Shown here: positions 6,501 to 11,188 of the stretch, piece after piece
How positions within the stretch are numbered: position 1 is the first letter of the stretch
How the letters are laid out: every line of letters begins with the position of its first letter
Source: Verrucomicrobiota bacterium
GTDB lineage: Bacteria; Verrucomicrobiota; Verrucomicrobiia; Limisphaerales; DSYF01
Direction: 5' to 3'
DNA length: 11,188 bases
Assembly (NCBI GenBank): GCA_025457725.1
Contig: JALOTU010000121.1
Location: forward strand, 1 to 11,188
Notes under the pieces: generated by a model
The model's input: only the letters and a program-made list of their open reading frames with translations
Databases searched by the model: none
What the model was told of the DNA's origin: nothing
Translations under genes and position numbers: made by a program

Positions 6501-6749
6501 ACCTCAGAGACTCCTGGACCGCGCCAACCTCCGCCCACCGACATCGCTCGTTTCAGGTTGGTTAAGCCAGAACTGCAGCCGCGATTTCGTTCCGGCACGG
6601 CTGCACTGTCGCGCAGCCCGGCGCCGACGCAGCGGCGCCCTGCCATGAATGAAAGGCAGGCGTTTGGGTGGGAAATGTCACCCTGTCCGCAGGCGATCGC
6701 TCGGCAGCGGACGCCGGGGGCGTGGACCGGGGGACGTTCCGGGTTCCGC
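6501..6749. terminator. Stem-rich convergent spacer between the RND gene and slyD
   Basis: No gene is supported here. Several perfect inverted repeats follow one another: CCAACCT/AGGTTGG (6524-6530 with 6555-6561), TGCAGCCG/CGGCTGCA (6574-6581 with 6598-6605), GGCGCCG/CGGCGCC with a 6-nt loop (6620-6626 with 6633-6639), CCTGCC/GGCAGG (6639-6644 with 6655-6660) and GTCCGC/GCGGAC (6685-6690 with 6707-6712). They lie between two converging genes, so they are read as bidirectional termination or 3'-end protecting structures. No classical U-run follows any of them, so the assignment is tentative; a structured RNA is an alternative. Confidence 0.35.
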
Positions 6750-7232
6750 TCAGTGATGGTGCCCGCCGGGGCCGTGGACATGCCCGTGGGCCAGTTCGTC
6801 GTCGGTCGCTTCCCGCACCGACTTCACGGTCACATCAAAATTCAACGTGGCGCCGGCCAGGGGATGGTTGCCGTCCAGGGTGACCGATTGGTCATCCATT
6901 CCGGTCACCGTGAAGAGCTGGGTGCCGTTGGGTGTCTGCGCCTGAAGCTGAAGCCCGGGCTTGATCTCGTCCACGCCCTGCAACTGGCTGCGTGCCACCG
7001 TGACCTTCTTCGCCTCGTCCCGCACACCGTAGGCTTTTTCGGGCGCAATGCTGACCTTCAAGGCCTCGCCCACTCCTTTTCCTTCCAGGGCCTCCTCCAG
7101 TCCGGAAATGATGCTCCCCGTGCCGTGCAGATACGCCAGGGGCTCGCCGCCCTCGGAACTGTCAATCAATTGCCCATCGTTGCCGGTCAGCTTGTAGTCG
7201 ATGGACACCACTTTGTTTTTCTCGATTTTCAT
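6750..7232 (-). CDS. slyD: SlyD-type FKBP peptidyl-prolyl cis-trans isomerase
   Basis: This cytoplasmic prolyl isomerase and chaperone also binds metals; in enterobacteria SlyD supplies nickel to hydrogenase maturation. The 160 residues contain the FKBP core MKIEKNKVVSIDYKLTG (1-17), LIDSSEGGEPLAYLHG (22-37), GLEEALEGKGVGE (44-56) and APEKAYG (63-69), then the insert-in-flap chaperone domain (about 70-125, with VDEIKPGLQLQAQTPNG and DGNHPLAGATLNF), and a tail HGHVHGPGGHHH (149-160) with six histidines. The HGHVHGPGGHHH ending is common in bacterial SlyD outside the enterobacteria and is shorter than the E. coli tail. I chose the ATG at 7232-7230 because the family begins MKI; the frame stays open eight codons upstream to a TTG, which adds nothing conserved. 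A GGGAG lies about 12 bases before the ATG. It appears monocistronic. Confidence 0.95.
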   Translation of the reverse strand: MKIEKNKVVSIDYKLTGNDGQLIDSSEGGEPLAYLHGTGSIISGLEEALEGKGVGEALKVSIAPEKAYGVRDEAKKVTVARSQLQGVDEIKPGLQLQAQTPNGTQLFTVTGMDDQSVTLDGNHPLAGATLNFDVTVKSVREATDDELAHGHVHGPGGHHH

Positions 7233-7578
7233 TGGTCGAATCACTCCCGGGATCAAAGGAAGTTCAGTTCAACCTAGGGCTCGATGCCGCGGCGCGCAAA
7301 CTTTTATGGGCCAAAAGGGCCAATGCGGGCGCATCCCGGTTTCTGGCCGGGAGTGGCCGGCGCGCTGCGACGACCCCGGCCGCGTTCAGCAAACGGGGTC
7401 GGGCATTGCAGCCGTTCGGTGCACCGCTGGACGCGGCGCCACTCGTCGCAGCGCGACGTATTCCACCTCAATCCAACTTTTCACGGCGAACGAGGCAGGA
7501 GGCGTCTTTGCCCGGACTCGGTGGAACTCCCCCCTGTGCAACGCCGGCGGTTTCTGGTAGGGTGCACGCGCTTTGAGC
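7233..7578. other. Divergent spacer between slyD and the carotenoid-type membrane gene
   Basis: Promoters for both divergent genes should lie here, but none stands out. Open frames crossing it show no recognisable family and read through neighbouring genes, so I treat them as chance. Visible features are a perfect 8-bp stem CGACCCCG/CGGGGTCG (7371-7378 with 7394-7401, 15-nt loop) and a GGGCCAA direct repeat near 7306-7322. The AT-rich patch around 7300-7316 is a possible promoter for slyD. Confidence 0.4.
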
Positions 7579-8409
7579 ATGTTGTTCCATCCGGGTTTCG
7601 AGAGGCCGCATTCCGAGGGCCCCACCGAACGCTGGATGTACCGCTCGCTCTCCCTGCTCCTGGGGCTGCTCTGGGTCGTGGTGCTGGCCCGTCAATTCCC
7701 GGCGCTGTCCTGGCTCGACAAAGCGGATTGGGCGGAACCCTGCCTGCTCGTGGCGGCGTTGCTGTTCACGGTCTCGTCGCTCGCCCGCCAGATCCCCCTG
7801 CAAAATGCCCTGCTGGCCGCGTGCGTGATCGCGGTGGTCGGCGGTGCGGCACACTGGTCGTCGGCGGTGGCCGGAATCCCCTTCGGTCCGATCCGGTTTC
7901 CCCAGGCCCAGGGGACCACGCCGTTTCAGGAATGGTTCTTTGTGCCCGCAGTCCTCTGGGTGGTGCTGCTGCTCAACGCGCGCGGCGTGGCCCGGTTGAT
8001 CCTCGAACCCCGCGCCAGACACCGGAATCATGGATGGCACGTCATCGGCCTGGCCGCGGGGCTGATGCTCTTGATGTCCCTCGCCCTGGAACCCTTCGCC
8101 AGCGTGGTGCACCACTACTGGCTCTGGGGGGAAACCCGACTGCCCCTCACCTGGCAGGGCGCGCCCCTGTCCGCACTGGTTGGCTGGGGCGTGGTGAGTG
8201 TGATTGGTCTGATGGCGGCCACCCCCGCGCTGATCGACAAGCATCCCCGCCCGGCGCGCCCCTCCACCGATGCGCTGTGGATGTGGGTTCTGCTGAGCCT
8301 GCTGCTCGCTGCGGGGACGGCGGTGGCCGGACTCTGGATTCCCGCCGGGGCGGCGGCCGCCAATGCATTGCTGGCGTTGGCGATGTTCGGGATTGCGAGA
8401 CGACGTTGA
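7579..8409 (+). CDS. Carotenoid biosynthesis (CruF/DUF422-like) integral membrane protein
   Basis: This is a multi-pass inner-membrane protein of about 276 residues with seven or eight hydrophobic segments (about 23-39, 54-69, 79-98, 119-133, 154-168, 198-214, 232-272). It keeps the spaced landmarks of the carotenoid-synthesis membrane family: IPFGPIRF (100-107, the G-x-P-F-G motif), a W-x-x-L-L-L-N segment (127-133), LEPFA (170-174, where many members have D-P), HHYWLW (178-183) and GAPLSALVGW (194-203, the G-x-P-x-x-x-x-x-G-W motif). CruF members hydrate the 1',2' end of carotenoids; whether this one does so is unknown. No other carotenoid gene is nearby. The start is uncertain: ATG 7579, TTG 7573 and ATG 7636 are all possible, with no clear Shine-Dalgarno. 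The first 20 residues are hydrophilic and may not be translated. Confidence 0.68.
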   Translation: MLFHPGFERPHSEGPTERWMYRSLSLLLGLLWVVVLARQFPALSWLDKADWAEPCLLVAALLFTVSSLARQIPLQNALLAACVIAVVGGAAHWSSAVAGIPFGPIRFPQAQGTTPFQEWFFVPAVLWVVLLLNARGVARLILEPRARHRNHGWHVIGLAAGLMLLMSLALEPFASVVHHYWLWGETRLPLTWQGAPLSALVGWGVVSVIGLMAATPALIDKHPRPARPSTDALWMWVLLSLLLAAGTAVAGLWIPAGAAAANALLALAMFGIARRR

Positions 8410-8430
8410 GCTGCTGCCCCGGCTTGCCGG

Positions 8431-8471
8431 AACTTCGTGGCCCTTTGTGTTCTCAGCGTCTCTGTGTTGAA
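8431..8471 (-). repeat. Degenerate 9-nt-period element of a dispersed-repeat type
   Basis: Read on the minus strand, the stretch breaks into AACACAGAG, ACGCTGAGA, ACACAAAGG and GCCACGAAG: four related 9-mers of the pattern A-C-R-C-A-R-A-G. Strings of this style (cacagagacgcagagaac...) are familiar as intergenic dispersed repeats in many environmental bacterial genomes. It lies just beyond the stop of the carotenoid-type gene and abuts a strong hairpin. The periodicity is seen directly; membership of a dispersed family is from memory and untested here. Confidence 0.5.
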
Positions 8472-8491
8472 GCCGGCCTCCGGTTTCAACA
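8465..8491 (+). terminator. 12-bp stem hairpin between convergent genes
   Basis: TGTTGAAGCCGG (8465-8476) pairs with CCGGTTTCAACA (8480-8491) across a CCT loop. Eleven pairs are Watson-Crick and one is G-U in plus-strand RNA; on the minus strand that pair becomes a C-A mismatch. The hairpin lies 55 bases after the carotenoid-type stop and four bases after the minus-strand CNNM stop, so it may end one or both transcripts. No U-run follows on either strand. Confidence 0.5.
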
Positions 8492-8495
8492 TTCA

Positions 8496-9827
8496 TCAGG
8501 CTTCCGGCGGCGGCGGTGTTCTCACGATGCGCAGCCGGGCGACCCGGATGCCGTCCACCGCTTCCACCCGCAAGCGCCACTCGCCGATGGTCAGGGAATC
8601 GCCCACCTTGGGGAATCCCCCGAGCTGCTGCGTGACGTAACCGCTGACCGTGGTCAGATCCTCGGCGTCGATGGTCTGGCCGACAATCTCCTCCAGCTCA
8701 TGCAGCGGCAACAAACCGGACGACTCCCACAGGTCGGGCCCCATGGGCACCAGCAACGGTTTCTCCTGATCGAACTCGTCCTGGATCTGGCCCACCAGCT
8801 CCTCGAGGATGTTCTCCAGCGTCACCAGGCCCTGGGTGCCGCCGTATTCGTCCACGACCAGCGCCAGGTGTAGCTTCTGTTCCAGGAAGAGCTGGAGCAG
8901 CCGCTCGAGCCGCGCGGTCTCCGGCACGTAGATCAGCCGCCGCGCCGCCGCCAACAAGTCTCTCCCCGTTTTCGCCTTGTTGCGCAGCGCGTAGAGATCC
9001 TTGATGTGCACCGTGGCCAGGGATTGGTCCACGTCGCCGGCTTCACAAAGCGGGAAGCGGGAGTAGCGGGTGCGTTCCGCCACCTCCAGGCACGCGCTCA
9101 TCGGCGCCTCGGTGTTGAGCACGGTGATCTCCTGCCGGGGCCGCATCACATCACGGACAATGCGGCGCCGCAAATCCAGCGCGTTGACCACGATCTCGCG
9201 GCCCAATGCCGATCCGCCCGCCCGCCGCTGGGATTCGGCAAACAGGAGGCGAAGCTCCTCCTCCGAGTGGGCGCCCTCGTGTCCGCCCCCTCCCTCCAGG
9301 CCGGCCTGCCGCAGGAGCCATTGCGAGGTGTGATTGAGCACGTAGACGAAAGGGTAGGAGACGTAATAGAACCCGAGCAGCGGGTAGGCGATCCACAGGC
9401 TCACCGCCAACGGTTTCTGGATGGCCAACATCTTCGGCGCCTGTTCCCCGGCGCTGATGTGGAGGAAGGTGATGACGGAAAAACCGACGGCGAACGCCAG
9501 CCCCTCGCGCAGGTGGGGATCCTCGATTTGAAACGCGCTGAACACCGGGGCCAGCAGCGCGCTGAACACCGGCTCCCCAATCCAGCCCAGCGCCAGGCTC
9601 GCCAGCGTGATGCCCAGTTGCGCGGCGCTCAGGAACGAATCCAGCCGGGACAACACCAGCCGCGCCACCTTCGCCCGGCGGTTGCCCCGGCGAATCAGCG
9701 GACTGAGCTGCGTGTCGCGCAGCTTCACCAGCGCAAACTCCGCCGCCACGAAGAAGCCGTTGAGGAACACCAGCACGATGACCGCGATGATCTTCCCGGC
9801 AATGGCGATGGCACCGGACAGTTCCAT
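8496..9827 (-). CDS. CNNM/HlyC-CorC family membrane protein (DUF21, CBS pair, CorC C-terminal domain)
   Basis: Proteins of this family are inner-membrane CNNM/CorC-type transporters linked to magnesium or cobalt efflux and sometimes annotated as hemolysins. All three parts are visible in 443 residues. The DUF21/CNNM membrane domain (about 1-175) begins with the LNGFFVAAEFALVKLR motif (22-37) and includes SAAQLGITLASLALGWIGEP (67-86) and GEQAPKMLA (127-135). The CBS pair (about 220-345) carries DVMRPRQEI (226-234), RYSRFPLCE (254-262) and VVDEYGGTQGLVTLENILEEL (324-344, split VVDEYGGTQG and LVTLENILEEL). The CorC/HlyC domain (about 360-437) has TTVSGYVTQQLGGFPKVGD. The start ATG 9827-9825 is two bases after the stop of the upstream CNNM gene; a GGAGAAG lies 13 bases before it. 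It is the last gene of the cluster. Confidence 0.93.
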   Translation of the reverse strand: MELSGAIAIAGKIIAVIVLVFLNGFFVAAEFALVKLRDTQLSPLIRRGNRRAKVARLVLSRLDSFLSAAQLGITLASLALGWIGEPVFSALLAPVFSAFQIEDPHLREGLAFAVGFSVITFLHISAGEQAPKMLAIQKPLAVSLWIAYPLLGFYYVSYPFVYVLNHTSQWLLRQAGLEGGGGHEGAHSEEELRLLFAESQRRAGGSALGREIVVNALDLRRRIVRDVMRPRQEITVLNTEAPMSACLEVAERTRYSRFPLCEAGDVDQSLATVHIKDLYALRNKAKTGRDLLAAARRLIYVPETARLERLLQLFLEQKLHLALVVDEYGGTQGLVTLENILEELVGQIQDEFDQEKPLLVPMGPDLWESSGLLPLHELEEIVGQTIDAEDLTTVSGYVTQQLGGFPKVGDSLTIGEWRLRVEAVDGIRVARLRIVRTPPPPEA

Positions 9828-9829
9828 GG

Positions 9830-10822
9830 TCAGAAATCGACTTCTCCGAAGATGCGCCGGAGCACGTCCTGCATGGCCAGGATGCCCAGTTCCCGCTGCT
9901 GGCGGTCCACCACCACCACCAGTTGCTGGCCGCTGCGGCGCATGCGGCGCAGCGCCTTCTCCACCGGCATGTCCTCCCCCAGGAAAACCGCCGGCTTCAC
10001 AAACCGCGCAATGGATCCGGAAGGTTCCAGGTCGTCCCGATACACCACGGTGTCCAGATCGAGCATGCCCCCAATGCTGCGCCGGCCGCCGCGCATGTCC
10101 CAGACTGGGAACCGCGTCAGCCCCCGCTCGCGCGACCGCGCCAGCGCGTCGGCCAGCACGGTGTCCATGTTCAGTGTGGTCGCCAGCGCCATGGGCTTCA
10201 TCAGCTGCCGCGCGGTCACCGAATGCAGGTCCAGCACGCGATTGATCAGCTGCCGTTCATCCGAGCTGAAGCCGCGCGCGGATTCCTGCATGATCACGCG
10301 CAGCTCCTCGCGGTTGCCGAACAGCTGGCCGGACAGCGCGGATTCATGGCGCCAGCCCAGGAGCAGGGTGGCGCCCCATTCGACACATTTTACCAGCGGC
10401 CGCAGGCCGATGTGCACCCAGCGCACCGGGCCGGACAGGGCCGTGCACAGCCGGTTGGGCGCCGCGCGGAAAAGGGTCTTGGGCAGCAGGTCGAACAGGG
10501 TGTAGAAATCAAAGACCACCACCGCAAAGGTCAGCCAGAGGGCCACCGGCCAGCGATGCAGCCAGTCGTCCAGCATCATGAGCACCCAGGCCAGAATGAA
10601 GAAATTGACCAGGGTGTTGCCGATGAACAGCGTCCAGAGGAACTGCTCCGGGTTGCGCAGGAATTTCATCAGGCGCATGGCCGGCCTCCTCCCCGAACGC
10701 GCCTGCATCCGCAACTTCACCCGGTTGAGCGCGAACACACCCGCTTCCATGCCCGAGAGCACAAACGACAGCGCCAGGCAGACGCCCCAGCTGATCCAGA
10801 TGAGCAGGTCGGTGGAGTTCAT
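9830..10822 (-). CDS. CNNM-type membrane protein with CBS pair, lacking the CorC domain
   Basis: The 330 residues contain a DUF21/CNNM membrane domain (about 1-145), starting with FVLSGMEAGVFALNRVKLR (20-38) and including QFLWTLFIGNTLVNFF (60-75) and DLLPKTLFR (112-120). A linker with REELRVIMQESARG (171-184) follows, then a CBS pair (about 205-325) with RQLMKPMAL (205-213), RGLTRFPVWD (233-242) and VVVVDRQQRELGILAMQDVL (302-321). It stops right after the second CBS motif, so the C-terminal HlyC/CorC domain of its two neighbours is absent. The E-x-G-G loop of the second CBS (DEYGG/DEFGG in the neighbours) is replaced by DRQQRE. The gene starts in an ATGA overlap with the upstream CNNM gene (10819-10822) and ends two bases before the next start, so the three are surely cotranscribed. 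AGGTGG lies about 10 bases before the start. Confidence 0.9.
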   Translation of the reverse strand: MNSTDLLIWISWGVCLALSFVLSGMEAGVFALNRVKLRMQARSGRRPAMRLMKFLRNPEQFLWTLFIGNTLVNFFILAWVLMMLDDWLHRWPVALWLTFAVVVFDFYTLFDLLPKTLFRAAPNRLCTALSGPVRWVHIGLRPLVKCVEWGATLLLGWRHESALSGQLFGNREELRVIMQESARGFSSDERQLINRVLDLHSVTARQLMKPMALATTLNMDTVLADALARSRERGLTRFPVWDMRGGRRSIGGMLDLDTVVYRDDLEPSGSIARFVKPAVFLGEDMPVEKALRRMRRSGQQLVVVVDRQQRELGILAMQDVLRRIFGEVDF

Positions 10823-11188
10823 TTGACGCGTTCCACCTGCAGTTCGCGCACCCGCCGCGCATCACAGGCCGTGGCCGTCAACCGCAGGCCCCGGAACACC
10901 GCCGATTGGCCCTCGTTGGGCACCACGTCCAGCAGTTGAACCAGCAGGCCCCCCATCGTCTCGACCTCCTCCACCTCGCCCAGCGCCGGGTGTTCCCGGC
11001 GAAAATCATCCACCCGCACCCCCCCGTGCAACCGCCAGCGCCCGGGTCCGAGCGGCTCCATCCACACGCGCTCCCCGCCGGCCTCGGCCCGCGCGGGTCC
11101 GATGACCTCCTCCAGAATGTCCTCCGGTGTCACAATGCCCGCCGTCCCGCCAAATTCATCCAGCACAATCGCCAACCCGCGCTGCTGC
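10819..11188 (-). CDS. CNNM/HlyC-CorC family protein, C-terminal part only
   Basis: Only the last 122 codons are inside the window. The frame is open to the right edge, entering with QQRGLAIVLDEFGGTAG and continuing VTPEDILEEVIG: the end of the second CBS motif, closely like the VVDEYGGTQGLVTLENILEEL of the downstream relative. A CorC/HlyC C-terminal domain follows (about the last 85 residues), with RVDDFRREHP, VETMGGLLVQLLDVVPNEG and a closing beta strand. The membrane domain must lie beyond the window. Its stop overlaps the start of the next CNNM gene as ATGA. The internal TTG at 11175 is not the start. Confidence 0.88.
   Translation of the reverse strand, partial: QQRGLAIVLDEFGGTAGIVTPEDILEEVIGPARAEAGGERVWMEPLGPGRWRLHGGVRVDDFRREHPALGEVEEVETMGGLLVQLLDVVPNEGQSAVFRGLRLTATACDARRVRELQVERVK

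Noticed and set aside
6558..7277. Plus-strand open frame of 239 codons across slyD
   Set aside because: It is antisense to slyD, which is certain from its FKBP core and His-rich tail.
7371..7401. 8-bp stem CGACCCCG/CGGGGTCG as a terminator
   Set aside because: It lies between divergent genes with no upstream transcript to end, has a 15-nt loop and no U-run; kept only as a note in the spacer.
7284..8873. Long plus-strand open frame of 529 codons
   Set aside because: It runs through the carotenoid-type gene in another frame and into the antisense of the CNNM gene; its composition is Arg/Gly/Pro-rich with no domain. It is a shadow frame.
9006..10505. Plus-strand open frame of 499 codons across the CNNM genes
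   Set aside because: It is antisense to two well-supported CNNM genes and shows no family motif.
1..11188. CRISPR arrays, tRNA or rRNA genes, transposases, integrases, phage or defence genes
   Set aside because: None was seen on either strand; the only tandem array is the 11-bp repeat inside the RND gene and it has no spacers.

Overview
High-GC bacterial DNA in which almost every base is coding. Family-level resemblance (the GlnB/TetR/NodT/RND arrangement, the DUF422-type carotenoid protein, stacked CNNM/CorC genes and a 9-nt-period dispersed repeat) suggests Verrucomicrobiota, perhaps the Pedosphaera/Limisphaera side. This is inference: no rRNA or other phylogenetic marker lies in the window. 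I see no tRNA, rRNA, CRISPR array, insertion sequence or phage gene.

Layout. At the left edge (1-73, minus) are the first 24 codons of a P-II nitrogen-signalling protein. A 237-bp divergent intergenic region holds a 28-bp near-perfect palindrome just before a plus-strand operon at 311-6500: a TetR-family repressor, a NodT/OprM-type outer-membrane lipoprotein, an HlyD/AcrA-type adaptor lipoprotein and an AcrB-type RND permease. The first three genes join by 4-bp ATGA overlaps and the fourth follows after 11 bp. The layout is that of an autoregulated tripartite drug-efflux operon. A stem-rich convergent spacer (6501-6749) separates it from minus-strand slyD (6750-7232). A gene-poor 346-bp spacer (7233-7578) leads to a plus-strand integral membrane protein of the carotenoid-biosynthesis (CruF/DUF422) type. 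It converges, across a dispersed-repeat/hairpin element (8431-8491), on a minus-strand cluster of three CNNM/HlyC-CorC genes (8496 to beyond the right edge).

The main surprise is that the efflux operon is damaged in three places while its reading frames otherwise look healthy. (1) The TetR protein lacks about 15-17 residues in its helix-turn-helix: helix 2 is gone but the recognition helix remains. (2) The RND permease lacks about 17 residues right after its first membrane helix. (3) A perfect 22-bp tandem duplication (four copies of an 11-bp motif) shifts the permease frame at 4380-4425 and splits it into a 390-codon and a 737-codon frame. Removing one 22-bp copy restores a continuous 1032-residue pump with the normal proton-relay residues. 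This could be a decaying operon, a slippage-driven on/off switch, or assembly error; read-level data would decide. I found no clearly new class of system. The strongest leads are the palindromic operator, the slippage array, the block deletions and the dispersed repeat.
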